NCBI GenBank assembly: GCA_947495795.1
Contig: CANMAI010000005.1
Location: forward strand, 124,001-188,000
DNA length: 64,000 nucleotides
DNA from: an uncultured Paracoccaceae bacterium
GTDB lineage: Bacteria; Pseudomonadota; Alphaproteobacteria; Rhodobacterales; Rhodobacteraceae
Direction: 5' to 3'
Shown here: positions 8,706-18,732 of the stretch, piece by piece
Numbering within the stretch: the first letter of the stretch is position 1
Layout of the letters: each line of letters begins with the position of its first letter
The notes under the pieces: generated by a model
The model's database searches: none
What the model saw: only the letters and a program-made list of their open reading frames with translations
Told to the model about the DNA's origin: nothing
Program-made: the position numbers and the translations under genes

Positions 8706-8784
8706 GAATTTGATTGACTCGCTGCCTTCGGCGCGGTTATGTCCAATCTATCAAAATCAAAAAAGAATCTTGGGAGGATTACTG

Positions 8785-10089
8785 ATGAAACTGAGGAATG
8801 CATTGATTGCAGCCTCTGCGATTGTGTCGGTTACGTCGACCGCTGCACTTGCTGAAACGCTCACAATAGCCACGGTGAATAATGGCGACATGATCCGGAT
8901 GCAGGGTCTGACGGATGATTTCACTGAAAAGACCGGCCATACAGTTGAGTGGGTGACACTGGAAGAGAACGTGCTGCGTCAGCGCGTTACAACAGACATC
9001 ACCACCAAGGGCGGTGCGTTCGATATCATGACAATCGGCATGTACGAGACGCCGATCTGGGGTGCGAATGGCTGGCTCGTACCGCTGAACGATCTGTCCG
9101 CCGAGTACAACGTGGACGACATTCTGCCCGCAATGCGCGGCGGTCTCAGCCATGACGGCACGCTTTATGCAGCGCCTTTCTACGGCGAAAGCTCCATGAT
9201 CATGTATCGCACGGACCTCATGGAAGCGGCCGGGCTTGAGATGCCAGACGCACCGACATGGACGTTCATCCGCGAAGCTGCTGCCGCGATGACGGACCGC
9301 GATGCAGAAATCAACGGTATCTGCCTGCGCGGCAAGGCTGGCTGGGGTGAGGGCGGTGCCTTCATCACAGCGATGTCCAACTCCTTCGGCGCGCGTTGGT
9401 TCGATATGGACTGGAACGCCCAATTCGACACCCAACCCTGGAAAGACACGCTGGAATTCTACGTCGGAATGATGATGGAATCCGGCCCTCCGGGATATGC
9501 CACCAACGGGTTCAACGAGAACCTGTCCCTGTTCCAGCAGGGCAAATGCGGCATGTGGATCGACGCAACTGTTGCGGCATCATTCGTGACGAACCCGGAC
9601 GATTCCGAAGTGGCGGACAGCGTTGGTTTCGCACTGGCACCGGACAATGGCCTTGGTAAACGTTCCAACTGGCTCTGGGCCTGGGCACTGGCGATCCCTG
9701 CGGGTACGCAAAAGACAGACGCCGCGAAGGAGTTCATCGAGTGGGCGACCTCAACCGGCTACATCGAGCTTGTGGCAGAGAACGAGGGTTGGGCAAATGT
9801 GCCCCCGGGTGCGCGGATATCTCTGTACGAGAACCCCAACTACCAAGCCGTCCCGTTTGCTCAGATGACGCTGGACAGCATTCTTTCGGCTGATCCGAAC
9901 AACTCCACTGTCGAGGAAAGCCCCTATGTCGGTATCCAGTTCGCTGCGATCCCGGAGTTTGCGGGCATCGCGACTGAGGTGAGCCAAGAGTTCTCCGCAG
10001 TCTATGCCGGTCAGCAGTCTATCGACGAAGCGCTGGAAAAGGCGCAGGCCATCACGAATGACGCGATGGAAGCGGCCGGCTACCGGTAA
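8785..10089 (+). CDS. smoE: SmoE-like polyol ABC transporter substrate-binding protein
   Basis: The start at 8785 follows GGGAGG and opens a Sec signal peptide (MKLRNALIAASAIVSV...ALAE). The mature protein (434 residues with signal) is an extracellular solute-binding protein of the carbohydrate group, with the family stretch APFYGESSMIMYRTDLMEAAG. The neighbours, two permeases, an ATPase, a sorbitol-type SDR and a mannitol dehydrogenase, match the smoEFGK-S-mtlK operon of Rhodobacter, so sorbitol/mannitol is the likely ligand. A strong hairpin (10106-10130) just downstream may hold binding-protein mRNA at a higher level than the permease part. Confidence 0.9.
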   Translation: MKLRNALIAASAIVSVTSTAALAETLTIATVNNGDMIRMQGLTDDFTEKTGHTVEWVTLEENVLRQRVTTDITTKGGAFDIMTIGMYETPIWGANGWLVPLNDLSAEYNVDDILPAMRGGLSHDGTLYAAPFYGESSMIMYRTDLMEAAGLEMPDAPTWTFIREAAAAMTDRDAEINGICLRGKAGWGEGGAFITAMSNSFGARWFDMDWNAQFDTQPWKDTLEFYVGMMMESGPPGYATNGFNENLSLFQQGKCGMWIDATVAASFVTNPDDSEVADSVGFALAPDNGLGKRSNWLWAWALAIPAGTQKTDAAKEFIEWATSTGYIELVAENEGWANVPPGARISLYENPNYQAVPFAQMTLDSILSADPNNSTVEESPYVGIQFAAIPEFAGIATEVSQEFSAVYAGQQSIDEALEKAQAITNDAMEAAGYR

Positions 10090-10105
10090 GCCGGACTGCA
10101 CTTAT

Positions 10106-10130
10106 CGGAGGGCGGTACCGCCGCCCTCCG
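10106..10130 (+). terminator. Intra-operon hairpin between smoE and smoF
   Basis: CGGAGGGCGG and CCGCCCTCCG form a perfect 10-bp stem with a 5-base loop, followed by a weak AGTTTTC tract. It lies 16 bases after the binding-protein stop and 74 bases before the permease. It is probably a partial terminator or 3'-end stabiliser, as is common after binding-protein genes, rather than an operon end. Confidence 0.7.
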
Positions 10131-10204
10131 AGTTTTCAAGACCAGTTTCCTTCGACTGCTTTCTCGTAGCCACGCCGTATGCGCGCTGACAAAGGAGATG
10201 TGTC

Positions 10205-11074
10205 ATGGCGACCCAGCAATCCCGATCCGCAGCCAGACTGATGATGGCGCCCGCCGTGGTCCTGCTTCTTGGCTGGATGCTCGTGCCGCTCATCATGACG
10301 CTCTATTTCTCGTTCCGCCGTTACCTTCCGAACCGCCCTGACATAGAGCCGGGCTGGGTCGGGTTCGAGAACTATGCCCGCTTCATCGGCTCCAGTTCCT
10401 TCTGGCCGGCCGTTCAGACCACATTGATCATCGTGGGCGGTGTGCTCGTGATCACGGTGGTTCTGGGAATTATTCTCGCATTGCTGCTCGACCAACCGAT
10501 GTGGGGCCAGGGTGCTGTGCGCATACTGGTGATCGCGCCGTTCTTCGTGATGCCGACGGTATCCGCGCTGGTCTGGAAGAACATGTTCATGGATCCGGTC
10601 AACGGCATCCTCGCGCATCTCTGGAAGTTTTTCGGGGCGACTCCGGTCCAATGGCTGAGCCAGGCGTCCCTTGAATCGATCATCATGATCGTATCGTGGC
10701 AATGGCTGCCCTTCGCCACACTGATCCTGCTGACTGCGGTGCAATCGCTGGACAGCGAACAGCTTGAGGCGGCAGAGATGGACGGTGCGTCCTATCTCAA
10801 CCGGTTCTGGTTTATCATCCTACCGCATCTGGCGCGTGCGGTCACAATCGTGATCCTGATCCAGACGATCTTTCTGCTTTCGATCTTTGCGGAGATTTTC
10901 GTGACCACCGGTGGTGCGTTTGGTACCCGGACACTGACCTACCTCATCTTCCAGCGCGTGCTGGAAAGCCAGAACATCGGGCTCGGCTCGGCGGGCGGCG
11001 TGTATGCAATCATTCTGGCCAATATCGTTGCCATCTTCCTGATGCGCATCGTCGGCAAGAACCTGGACGCGTAG
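10205..11074 (+). CDS. smoF: SmoF-like polyol ABC transporter permease
   Basis: A 289-residue inner-membrane permease of the MalF/carbohydrate-uptake-1 type with about six helices. The EAA loop near the C-terminal third reads EAAEMDGASYLNRFWFIILP, which contacts the ATPase. AAGGAG precedes the ATG at 10205. It pairs with the permease that follows 12 bases later and the ATPase encoded after it, in the operon order binding protein, two permeases, ATPase. Confidence 0.92.
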   Translation: MATQQSRSAARLMMAPAVVLLLGWMLVPLIMTLYFSFRRYLPNRPDIEPGWVGFENYARFIGSSSFWPAVQTTLIIVGGVLVITVVLGIILALLLDQPMWGQGAVRILVIAPFFVMPTVSALVWKNMFMDPVNGILAHLWKFFGATPVQWLSQASLESIIMIVSWQWLPFATLILLTAVQSLDSEQLEAAEMDGASYLNRFWFIILPHLARAVTIVILIQTIFLLSIFAEIFVTTGGAFGTRTLTYLIFQRVLESQNIGLGSAGGVYAIILANIVAIFLMRIVGKNLDA

Positions 11075-11086
11075 GGGGATAGCAAT

Positions 11087-11917
11087 ATGGCAAGGGCCGT
11101 CACAACCAACCGCAAGATCCTGAACACCGCAATTGCCTGGGGCATCGGACTGCTGATCTTCTTTCCGATCCTTTGGACGATCCTGACCAGCTTCAAGACC
11201 GAGGCGCAGGCGATTGCAGATCCTCCCGTCTTTCTGTTCTTCGACTGGACACTGGAAAACTACGCTGTGGTACAGGAACGCTCCAACTACATGCGGTTCC
11301 TGATGAATTCGATCATCATCGCGGGTGGCTCCACGCTGCTGGGTCTCTTGATCGCGGTACCGGCTGCATGGTCGATGGCCTTCGTACCATCACGGAGGAC
11401 CAAGGATATCCTGCTCTGGATGTTGTCGACCAAGATGCTGCCGGCGGTGGGTGTGCTTTACCCGATCTATCTGATCTTCATTCAGCTTGGTATTCTAGAT
11501 ACGCGCGTCGGGTTGACCGTTGTTCTGATGCTGATCAACCTGCCGATCATGGTCTGGATGCTTTATACCTACTTCAAGGAGATCCCGGGTGAAATTCTTG
11601 AAGCGGCACGGATGGATGGCGCGTCACTGCGCGAAGAGATCCTTTATGTGCTGACGCCGATGGCTGTGCCCGGCATTGCCTCAACGCTGCTTCTGAATTT
11701 CATCCTAGCATGGAATGAGGCTTTCTGGACGCTGAACCTGACAGCGGCGAAGGCTGCTCCTTTGACGGCCTTTATCGCCAGTTATTCCAGCCCGGAGGGG
11801 CTTTTCTACGCCAAACTCAGTGCGGCCTCTACGATGGCGATCGCACCGATCCTGATCCTTGGCTGGTTCAGCCAGAAACAACTTGTCCGGGGCCTGACCT
11901 TCGGCGCTGTGAAGTGA
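11087..11917 (+). CDS. smoG: SmoG-like polyol ABC transporter permease
   Basis: A 276-residue inner-membrane permease of the MalG type. The EAA loop is [20 protein letters not shown]. The protein starts with a short cytoplasmic segment, then a helix ([18 protein letters not shown]) and the family LENYAVV region. It forms the heterodimeric channel with SmoF. The ATPase gene begins 10 bases downstream, and the tight spacing supports co-translation. Confidence 0.92.
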   Translation: MARAVTTNRKILNTAIAWGIGLLIFFPILWTILTSFKTEAQAIADPPVFLFFDWTLENYAVVQERSNYMRFLMNSIIIAGGSTLLGLLIAVPAAWSMAFVPSRRTKDILLWMLSTKMLPAVGVLYPIYLIFIQLGILDTRVGLTVVLMLINLPIMVWMLYTYFKEIPGEILEAARMDGASLREEILYVLTPMAVPGIASTLLLNFILAWNEAFWTLNLTAAKAAPLTAFIASYSSPEGLFYAKLSAASTMAIAPILILGWFSQKQLVRGLTFGAVK

Positions 11918-11927
11918 GGAGAGAGAC

Positions 11928-12932
11928 ATGGGACGCATAGAGCTGAAACAGGTCAAGAAGTCCTTCGGCGACGTAACGGTAATTCCGCCGCTGGATCTGG
12001 AGATCGAGGACGGTGAATTCGTGGTTTTCGTCGGACCCTCGGGATGTGGTAAGTCCACTCTGCTGCGTTTGATAGCCGGGCTGGAGGACACAACCGACGG
12101 CAATATTGAGATCGATGGGAGCGATGCGACAGGCCTGCCGCCTGCCAAGCGTGGCCTTGCGATGGTGTTCCAGAGCTATGCGCTTTATCCGCATATGTCG
12201 GTGCGGAAGAACATCGCTTTTCCGATGCGCATGGCCAAGCTGCCGAAAGAGGAGCAGGACAGGCGTATTGAATCGGCGGCCAAGGCACTGAACCTCACCG
12301 ATTATCTGGACAGGCGCCCCGGGCAGCTTTCGGGCGGCCAGCGCCAGCGTGTGGCCATTGGGCGGGCGATTGTGCGGGAGCCGGCGGCATTCCTGTTTGA
12401 TGAGCCTCTGTCTAACCTGGATGCGGCCCTGCGCGTTGGCATGCGGCTGGAGATCAGCGAGTTGCACAAACGGCTCGACACCACGATGGTCTATGTAACC
12501 CACGATCAGGTGGAAGCAATGACGATGGCCGACAAGATCGTTGTGCTGCAGGCCGGGGTGATCGAGCAGGTGGGAAGCCCTTTGGATCTGTATCGCACGC
12601 CTCGCAACAAATTTGTTGCGGGCTTTATCGGATCGCCGAAGATGAACTTGATCGAAGGACCAGAGGCCGCCAGGCACAATGCGCACACGATGGGTATCCG
12701 CCCCGAACACATCACCGTTTCGAGCGAGAGTGGCGATTGGACGGGAACGGTTGGTGTCTCTGAACATCTGGGCAGCGACACGTTCTTCCATGTCAACGTC
12801 GAGGGCTTTGGCGAGCCGATCACGGTGCGGGCAGGGGGAGATGTGGATCTGCACTATGGCGATACCATTTATCTGACGCCTGATCCGGCTCTGATCCACA
12901 GATTTGACGACAAGGGGCTTCGGATCGCATGA
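11928..12932 (+). CDS. smoK: SmoK-like polyol ABC transporter ATP-binding protein
   Basis: A 334-residue MalK/UgpC-type ATPase. Walker A is GPSGCGKST, the signature is [14 protein letters not shown], Walker B is [13 protein letters not shown] and the switch His is in [12 protein letters not shown]-terminal OB-type TOBE regulatory domain follows ([10 protein letters not shown] region). At 334 residues it is slightly shorter than MalK. The stop overlaps the start of the following SDR (ATGA at 12929-12932), showing translational coupling of transport to catabolism. Confidence 0.95.
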   Translation: MGRIELKQVKKSFGDVTVIPPLDLEIEDGEFVVFVGPSGCGKSTLLRLIAGLEDTTDGNIEIDGSDATGLPPAKRGLAMVFQSYALYPHMSVRKNIAFPMRMAKLPKEEQDRRIESAAKALNLTDYLDRRPGQLSGGQRQRVAIGRAIVREPAAFLFDEPLSNLDAALRVGMRLEISELHKRLDTTMVYVTHDQVEAMTMADKIVVLQAGVIEQVGSPLDLYRTPRNKFVAGFIGSPKMNLIEGPEAARHNAHTMGIRPEHITVSSESGDWTGTVGVSEHLGSDTFFHVNVEGFGEPITVRAGGDVDLHYGDTIYLTPDPALIHRFDDKGLRIA

Positions 12933-13699
12933 CGCGACTCGCCGGAAAGGTGGCACTGGTGACCGGTGGCGCCCGTGGCATTGGGCGTGCAGTTTGCGAG
13001 GCTTATGCAGCGGCGGGTGCGCAAGTTGCGGTGGCGGACCTACTGGAAGAGGATGCGAGAACAACAGCCGGGGCCTTGGGCGGGCAGGGCATGGCTGTGG
13101 CGATGGATGTAACGGATCTTGCCTCCATTGCCGCGGGCGTGGCGGCGGTGGAAGCGGTGTGGGGTAGTATTGATATTCTTGTCAACAACGCCGGGATCTT
13201 CAACATGGCCTCCATAGATAAGGTTACGGTTGAGGACTATCGCCGCCAGTATGATGTGAACGTCGGTGGTACGATCTTTGCCATTCAGGCTGTGGTGCCG
13301 GGGATGAAGAAGCGTGGAGGTGGTGCCATCATCAATTTCGCTTCGCAGGCCGGGCGGAGAGGGGAGCCGAATATCGTGCTCTATTGCTCGACCAAGGCGG
13401 CGGTGATTTCCGTTACACAATCGCTGGCGCTTGAATTGGCGGGCGACAATATCCGCGTGAATGCCATTGCGCCCGGTGTGATCGACACGCCGATGTGGGA
13501 TGTGGTGGATGCGCAATTTGCCGAGTATGAGAACAAGCCAAAGGGGCAGAAGAAACGCGAGGTGGGCGAGGCCGTGCCGCTGGGCCGTATGGGCGACCCC
13601 AAGGATGTGGCCGACCCTTGCGTTTTCCTCGCCTCCGGTGAGGCCCGCTATATCACTGCACAGACGTTGAACGTCGATGGCGGCAACTGGATGAGCTGA
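12929..13699 (+). CDS. smoS: Sorbitol (galactitol) dehydrogenase, SDR family
   Basis: A 256-residue classical short-chain dehydrogenase. The NAD-binding motif is [10 protein letters not shown], followed by NNAGIF, a catalytic Ser in [11 protein letters not shown] and Tyr-x3-Lys in LYCSTKAAV. The C-terminal NVDGGNWMS is typical of the sorbitol-dehydrogenase SmoS family. It would oxidise D-sorbitol to fructose (and galactitol to tagatose) with NAD+. It is translationally coupled to the ATPase gene, and the mannitol dehydrogenase starts 1 base after its stop. Confidence 0.9.
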   Translation: MTRLAGKVALVTGGARGIGRAVCEAYAAAGAQVAVADLLEEDARTTAGALGGQGMAVAMDVTDLASIAAGVAAVEAVWGSIDILVNNAGIFNMASIDKVTVEDYRRQYDVNVGGTIFAIQAVVPGMKKRGGGAIINFASQAGRRGEPNIVLYCSTKAAVISVTQSLALELAGDNIRVNAIAPGVIDTPMWDVVDAQFAEYENKPKGQKKREVGEAVPLGRMGDPKDVADPCVFLASGEARYITAQTLNVDGGNWMS

Positions 13700-13700
13700 C

Positions 13701-15176
13701 TTGAAACTTTCTAACACCACTTTGCCAAATCTGCCGGAGGCGGTTGTTCGGCCGACATATGATCGTTCTGCCCTGACGCCCGGGATTGTGCATATCGGGC
13801 TTGGCAATTTCCACCGTGGGCACCAGGCTTGGTATCTGCATCGTCTTATGCAGCGGGGGCAGGCTTTGGACTGGGGGATCATCGGTGCAGGTGTTCGGCC
13901 TAATGATGAGGTGCAGCGCAAGCGTTTGGCGGAACAGGATTATCTTACAACACTGATCGAACTCGATCCGGCGGGCTGCTCTGCCGAAGTTGTGGGCTCC
14001 ATGATCGACTACGTTCCCGTAGAGGAGGGGAACGGGCCCTTGATCGCGCAGATGGCTGATCCGGCGATACGGATCGTGTCTCTGACGGTGACTGAAGGCG
14101 GGTACTACATCGATCCTGTGACTAAAGGGTTTGATGCCACGCATCCCGACATTCTGTATGATGCAGGCAACCCTGAGGCACCTCGCACAGCTTTCGGGGC
14201 GATAGTCGCAGCCCTGAGGCTTCGGCGCGACAACGGCGTTGGACCGTTCACCGGCCAGAGTTGCGACAATCTTCAGGGCAATGGCGCGATCTTGCGACAG
14301 ACTGTTGTTTCGCTGGCGCGGCTGAGCGATCCTGATCTTGCTGAATGGATTGATGCTCACTGCACATTCCCCAACGCCATGGTCGATTGCATTGTACCAG
14401 CGACTGGCCCGAAGGAACTGGCTCTGGCGTTGAATTTTGGCATCGAAGATGCGGCGCCTGTCACCCATGAAAACTTTCGCCAATGGGTGATGGAGGATGA
14501 TTTCTGCGCAGGCCGCCCCGATTGGGACAAGGCAGGTGCTACATTCTCTGACGACGTACATGCCTTTGAGGCGATGAAGATCCGGATCCTGAATGGTGGC
14601 CATCAGGTGATCTCGGACGCGGGCGAAATTCTCTCGGTCGACTTCATCTCGGGCTGTATGGCGCATCCCCTGATCGGGCCGTTCTTCCGCAAGGTGGCGC
14701 GCGAAGAAATCGCGCCTCATGTGGTGCCCGTACCCGGGATGACGCCTGAGGCTTATGTGGACTTGATTGACCGCCGTTTTTCGAACCCGGAAATCATCGA
14801 TACGGTGCGACGTGTGGCCTTTGATGGCTCCTCCCGCCATACCGGATTTCTTTTGCCTGTCATACATGATGCGCTGAAAGTGGGCGGGCCCATCGGTGGG
14901 CTGGCGTTGACCGAAGCTCTCTGGGCCAGGATGTGCGAAGGCACGCGCGAAGATGGTACGGCCATCCAACCCAACGACCCCATTTGGGACAGGCTGACCA
15001 CGGCGGCACAGGCAGCCAGGACAACGCCGCAGGCCTGGCTGGACCAGCGCGATCTTTACGGGGATCTTGCGAACAACGCGGAGTTCGCCAACAGCTTTGC
15101 TCGCTGGCTTCGCTTGATCTGGAGCGATGGAGTTGAGGCGGCGCTCCAGTCGTATCTGCACGGTAACGCCGCATAG
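13701..15176 (+). CDS. mtlK: Mannitol 2-dehydrogenase (polyol-specific long-chain dehydrogenase)
   Basis: The 491-residue product belongs to the long-chain mannitol dehydrogenase family: GIVHIGLGNFHRGHQAWYLHRL at the NAD-binding start, KIRILNGGHQVISDAGE and the C-terminal helical domain. It oxidises D-mannitol to D-fructose. The start is a TTG at 13701, one base after the SDR stop. No ATG lies near the conserved N-terminus, so this rare start looks genuine and may tune expression. It is the last gene of the polyol operon; no kinase gene is present here. Confidence 0.92.
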   Translation: MKLSNTTLPNLPEAVVRPTYDRSALTPGIVHIGLGNFHRGHQAWYLHRLMQRGQALDWGIIGAGVRPNDEVQRKRLAEQDYLTTLIELDPAGCSAEVVGSMIDYVPVEEGNGPLIAQMADPAIRIVSLTVTEGGYYIDPVTKGFDATHPDILYDAGNPEAPRTAFGAIVAALRLRRDNGVGPFTGQSCDNLQGNGAILRQTVVSLARLSDPDLAEWIDAHCTFPNAMVDCIVPATGPKELALALNFGIEDAAPVTHENFRQWVMEDDFCAGRPDWDKAGATFSDDVHAFEAMKIRILNGGHQVISDAGEILSVDFISGCMAHPLIGPFFRKVAREEIAPHVVPVPGMTPEAYVDLIDRRFSNPEIIDTVRRVAFDGSSRHTGFLLPVIHDALKVGGPIGGLALTEALWARMCEGTREDGTAIQPNDPIWDRLTTAAQAARTTPQAWLDQRDLYGDLANNAEFANSFARWLRLIWSDGVEAALQSYLHGNAA

Positions 15177-15403
15177 AGGCCATCTCCTTGGCCGTGCGAC
15201 ACGATCTGTTTCACCAAACAGCCCGAACAAGACCTGAGGCTGTGGTCGTTCAAGCCCGAGGCATCCGCCAAGCTGGCTTTGATGTGTTGAGGGCCACCTA
15301 CAGGATATCTGTGTTTCCCATTGTTCCGGCAGCAAGTGCATAGGGATTGTGGGCGACACTGAAGGGATCGTTGCGGATGGACTGCCGCTCCTCTCAGTGC
15401 AAG

Positions 15404-16468
15404 CTAGATTACGCGCCAGTAGAGTGGAACGGAGGGATCAAAGACCGCAACCCTCTCTGAACCGGCTACACTCAGATGGGATTGATAGCCAACAGGCTCT
15501 GATGCTTTTTCGAGAGTGATCGTCTCGCTATTGCGGGCAAGGCCGTAACAATCGGCCCCGTTGAGCGAAGTGAAGCTCTCGAGGTTTGGCAGCGCACCTT
15601 CCTCCTCGAAGACATGTGCGAGGCAGGAGAGTGTGTTGGGTGCCGTGAAGCAACCGGCGCATCCGCAGGCAGTTTCTTTGGTTGAAGCGGTGTGCGGCGC
15701 ACTGTCTGTTCCGAGGAAGAAGCGTTTGTTGGCGGAGGTTGCTGCCTTGCGTAGCGCTTCCTGGTGGCTGCGCCTCTTGAGAATTGGAAGGCAGTAGTAG
15801 TGCGGGCGAATTCCGCCAGCCAGCATCTGATTTCGGTTGATCATAAGGTGGTGCGTCGTGATCGTACCCGCGAGATTTTTGGCGGCTCCGTTGATGTAGT
15901 CAACGCCTTCCTCGGTGGTGACATGCTCCAGAATGATCCGAAGCTCCGGATGGCGCGCCCGCAGGGGATCGAGGACTGTCTCCAGAAACACGGCCTCCCG
16001 GTCAAAGATATCAACCTCATCATGCGTCACCTCGCCATGAATGCAGAGGGGCAGGCCCAGCTCCGCCATGCGGTCGAGCACCGGTGATACCGCGTCGATG
16101 TTTTGGACACCTGATTGCGAGTTGGTGGTGGCTCCGGCTGGATACAGTTTCACAGCTTTCACGATAGCGCTCGCGGCGGCTTTGGCGACATCCTCGGGAT
16201 CGGTTGTTTCGGTGAGATAGAGCGTCATCATAGGTTCGAAGCTCTGGGGACTTTCCGAGCCTTCCAGTGCACGCAGTATTCTCTCGCGGTAGGCTACGGC
16301 ATCGCCGAGGGTGACGACGGGCGGCACGAGATTGGGCATTATGATGGCCCGTGCAAAGTGCCTGGCCGAGATCGGTGCAACAGCCTTGAGCATCTCTCCA
16401 TCTCTGAGATGGAGGTGCATGTCATCGGGCCGGGTGATGACGAGTCGGTTTGGATCAGTATCTATCAT
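15404..16468 (-). CDS. pyrC: Dihydroorotase (PyrC, class II)
   Basis: A 354-residue amidohydrolase of the homodimeric PyrC type. Metal ligands occur in DMHLHLRDG (HxH), the carboxylated Lys in [12 protein letters not shown], His in CIHGEV and ILEHVTT, and catalytic Asp in FLGTDSAPH. It interconverts carbamoyl-aspartate and dihydroorotate in pyrimidine synthesis. The gene converges with mtlK across a 227-base gap in which I see only a weak GGCCA/TGGCC hairpin. Upstream, glpD ends 42 bases before its start on the same strand. Confidence 0.96.
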   Translation of the reverse strand: MIDTDPNRLVITRPDDMHLHLRDGEMLKAVAPISARHFARAIIMPNLVPPVVTLGDAVAYRERILRALEGSESPQSFEPMMTLYLTETTDPEDVAKAAASAIVKAVKLYPAGATTNSQSGVQNIDAVSPVLDRMAELGLPLCIHGEVTHDEVDIFDREAVFLETVLDPLRARHPELRIILEHVTTEEGVDYINGAAKNLAGTITTHHLMINRNQMLAGGIRPHYYCLPILKRRSHQEALRKAATSANKRFFLGTDSAPHTASTKETACGCAGCFTAPNTLSCLAHVFEEEGALPNLESFTSLNGADCYGLARNSETITLEKASEPVGYQSHLSVAGSERVAVFDPSVPLYWRVI

Positions 16469-16510
16469 ACCACAGATCTATCCGGCCCGAACGCTGCATG
16501 GAAGTTCGTT

Positions 16511-18025
16511 CTACGCCTCCACCGGATCAGTTTGAACGGGAACCACAGATTGCATCCAAGTGTCGAGTCTCTCAATTTCATCAGAGGAGAGACGGAGGCC
16601 GAGCTTGCTTCTTCTCCAGACGATATCTTCGGCGGTTCTGGCATATTCGTTTTCCATGAGCCACCGCACCTCCCGCTCGGTCAGCGTGGCTCCAAAATCG
16701 GCGCCAAGATCTGAAGCAGATTGCGCTCCTTTCAGGATGCTCACGGCTTCGGCTCCATAAGCTCTTACGAGCCGCAGTGCCCAGCGATCATCCAGAAACG
16801 GGTGTGCCTCCTTCAGGCTGTCCACAAGGGCCTGCACGCCGTCCACAGGGAAATCTCCTCCGGGTAGGGCTACTCCCGCTGTCCAGTTGCCTTCGCCTCC
16901 TCCGACTTCGGGTTGGATTTTTGCGAGCGCTGCTTCCGCGAGGCGGCGGTAAGTTGTGATTTTGCCACCGAAGACGTTGAGAAGTGGTGCTCCGGTTTTA
17001 TCGAGAGACAGAACATAGTCCCGCGTGGCTGCGGTAGCTGATTTCGCTCCGTCATCGTACAGTGGCCGAACGCCCGAGTAAGACCAGACAACCTCAGATG
17101 CCGGAATCGGCCGTTCAAGATATTCGGACACTGCCTGGCTCAGATAAAGTGCTTCGTCTGGCGTGCAGTGCGCTTCGCTTGCTGGGCCCTCGTGATCCTG
17201 ATCGGTGGTGCCGATCAATGTGAAATCCGTCTCATACGGGATCGCGAAGACGATGCGCCCGTCACTGCCCTGAAAGATATAGGCCTTGTCGTGGTTGAAG
17301 AGCTTTTTCGTTACAATGTGGCTGCCGCGCACGAGGCGCACACCTTCGCTGGAGTTGATGCCCAGCGTCTGACGTATCACACTTTCCACCCACGGCCCGC
17401 CCGCATTTACCAGCCCGTTGGCCTGAAAAGTCTGTTTCTCACCCGATTGCACATCCTCGGTTTCGATGATCCAATGATCACTCTGCCGCTCGGCTCCCGT
17501 TACCTTTGTACGGGTCATGATGGTGGCACCGCGTGCCTGGGCATCGCGGGCATTCAGAACGACCAGGCGGGAATCCTCCACCCAACAGTCTGAATACTCA
17601 AATGCTCGTTGGAAGCTCTTTTTAAGCGGGTTTCCGGCCTTATGCTTCCGCAGGTCAAGCGTCTTGGTGGCGGGCAGTATTTTGCGGCCTCCCAGGTGAT
17701 CGTAGATAAAGAGCCCCAAACGCAGCAGCCACGCCGGGCGCAGACCTTTGTGATGCGGCAGTACAAAGCGGAGTGGCCAGCTTATGTGCGGCATGGCCCG
17801 CAGCAGGGTCTCACGCTCCACAAGAGCTTCGCGGACAAGGCGAAACTCGTAGTATTCAAGGTATCGGAGGCCGCCATGAAAGAGCTTGGTGGAGGAGGAG
17901 GACGTGGCTTGGGCGAGATCGCCCATTTCGGCCAATGCCACACTGAGGCCGCGGCCTGCGGCATCCCGGGCGATCCCACAGCCATTGATGCCGCCGCCAA
18001 TTACAAAAAGATCGTACATCTTCAT
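16511..18025 (-). CDS. glpD: Aerobic glycerol-3-phosphate dehydrogenase
   Basis: The start at 18025 (MKMYDLFVIGGGINGCGIARD) is preferred because GGGG lies close upstream; a TTG extension to 18046 is less likely. The 504-residue flavoprotein has the GxGxxG FAD motif at its N-terminus, the SSKLFHGGLRYLE-type GlpD signature (TSSSSTKLFHGGLRYL) and the VWSYSGVRPLYDD segment of the G3P dehydrogenase family. It oxidises glycerol-3-phosphate to DHAP at the membrane, passing electrons to quinone. The upstream 200 bases contain nested inverted repeats that may bind a GlpR/DeoR-type repressor. Confidence 0.95.
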   Translation of the reverse strand: MKMYDLFVIGGGINGCGIARDAAGRGLSVALAEMGDLAQATSSSSTKLFHGGLRYLEYYEFRLVREALVERETLLRAMPHISWPLRFVLPHHKGLRPAWLLRLGLFIYDHLGGRKILPATKTLDLRKHKAGNPLKKSFQRAFEYSDCWVEDSRLVVLNARDAQARGATIMTRTKVTGAERQSDHWIIETEDVQSGEKQTFQANGLVNAGGPWVESVIRQTLGINSSEGVRLVRGSHIVTKKLFNHDKAYIFQGSDGRIVFAIPYETDFTLIGTTDQDHEGPASEAHCTPDEALYLSQAVSEYLERPIPASEVVWSYSGVRPLYDDGAKSATAATRDYVLSLDKTGAPLLNVFGGKITTYRRLAEAALAKIQPEVGGGEGNWTAGVALPGGDFPVDGVQALVDSLKEAHPFLDDRWALRLVRAYGAEAVSILKGAQSASDLGADFGATLTEREVRWLMENEYARTAEDIVWRRSKLGLRLSSDEIERLDTWMQSVVPVQTDPVEA

Positions 18026-18123
18026 AGTTGCCCCATCGTCGGTCAATTTGATGTTCGTTTCTCATCAGTTCTTGATCGGTAATGATATGATTTAGTTGGA
18101 TGGTCAAGCCCTACAGCGTTTCG

Positions 18124-18203
18124 CTTTAAACTTGAATTCCTTATCGCTGCCTGAAATCAAAGAATTCAAGACGTTAGGTGATAAGTGATGTTTTAGTTTA
18201 AAG
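18124..18203. promoter_or_regulatory. Nested inverted repeats in the glpD promoter region
   Basis: Three paired arms interlock in this 80-base stretch: CTTTAAAC (18124-18131) with GTTTAAAG (18196-18203), CTTGAATTC (18131-18139) with GAATTCAAG (18162-18170), and CTTATC (18140-18145) with GATAAG (18180-18185). They lie 100-180 bases upstream of glpD. They may be operator half-sites or RNA structure. No known binding motif was assigned. Confidence 0.45.
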
Positions 18204-18227
18204 GCCAAACGCTTTAAGGCGCTATCG

Positions 18228-18662
18228 TCACAAGCCGGCAAGGCGCTTTAGGCATCTGCGAAGGACTGCACCTTCCTCAGCGGAAAAGCTGGTGGCTAGT
18301 TCGGCGTCATAACGCTGGGCGGCGTTGAGGAGTTCCTTGAACATTATCTCGCCTTGCTTGGTAAGATAGAGCATCTCCTGACGCCTGTCGTTTTCAAGCG
18401 TGCGCCTGCTTACAATCCGGCGTTTCCCAAGAGAGGCAACAGCGCGGCTGACTTTCGTTTTGTGAAGGCGGGCGCGTTCGCAGATTTCCTTGGCTGTCAT
18501 CTCGCCATAGCGGCCAAGATGAAAGAGCACCCGCCACTCGGTACGGAGCATGCCGTACCTCTCTTTGTAGAATGCCTGAAATCCGGCGCTGGCATCCTCG
18601 GCCGCCTGATTCAGGAGATAGGGCAGAAAGTCCTGAAGGTCGAACCTGTCCAGCTTTGTCAT
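18228..18662 (-). CDS. MarR-family regulator of the homogentisate operon
   Basis: A 144-residue MarR protein: dimerisation helices at both ends and a winged HTH, MTAKEICERARLHKTKVSRAVASLGKRRIVSRR, followed by the wing ENDRRQEMLYLTKQG with the conserved D-x-R. It is divergent from hmgA, and a TTAGTT-N8-AACTAA inverted repeat lies between them, 20-39 bases from its own start. The most likely role is repression of the hmgA-fahA operon and of itself, relieved by an aromatic intermediate such as homogentisate. The effector is not visible from sequence. Confidence 0.85.
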   Translation of the reverse strand: MTKLDRFDLQDFLPYLLNQAAEDASAGFQAFYKERYGMLRTEWRVLFHLGRYGEMTAKEICERARLHKTKVSRAVASLGKRRIVSRRTLENDRRQEMLYLTKQGEIMFKELLNAAQRYDAELATSFSAEEGAVLRRCLKRLAGL

Positions 18663-18681
18663 GTGTTGAAACTAGGACTTG

Positions 18682-18701
18682 TTAGTTACATTTTCAACTA
18701 A
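18682..18701. promoter_or_regulatory. Candidate MarR operator between marR and hmgA
   Basis: TTAGTT and AACTAA form a perfect inverted repeat with an 8-base AT-rich spacer, the 20-bp size typical of MarR operators. It is 31 bases upstream of the hmgA ATG and overlaps the likely promoter of both divergent genes, so binding would block both. Confidence 0.65.
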
Positions 18702-18732
18702 TACCCAGAGCCAAAGTGTTGGAGGAGCCATC

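Noticed and set aside
15177-15403. Possible terminator between mtlK and pyrC (GGCCA-N6-TGGCC)
   Set aside because: Stem of only 5 bp and no T-tract. Not listed as a feature.
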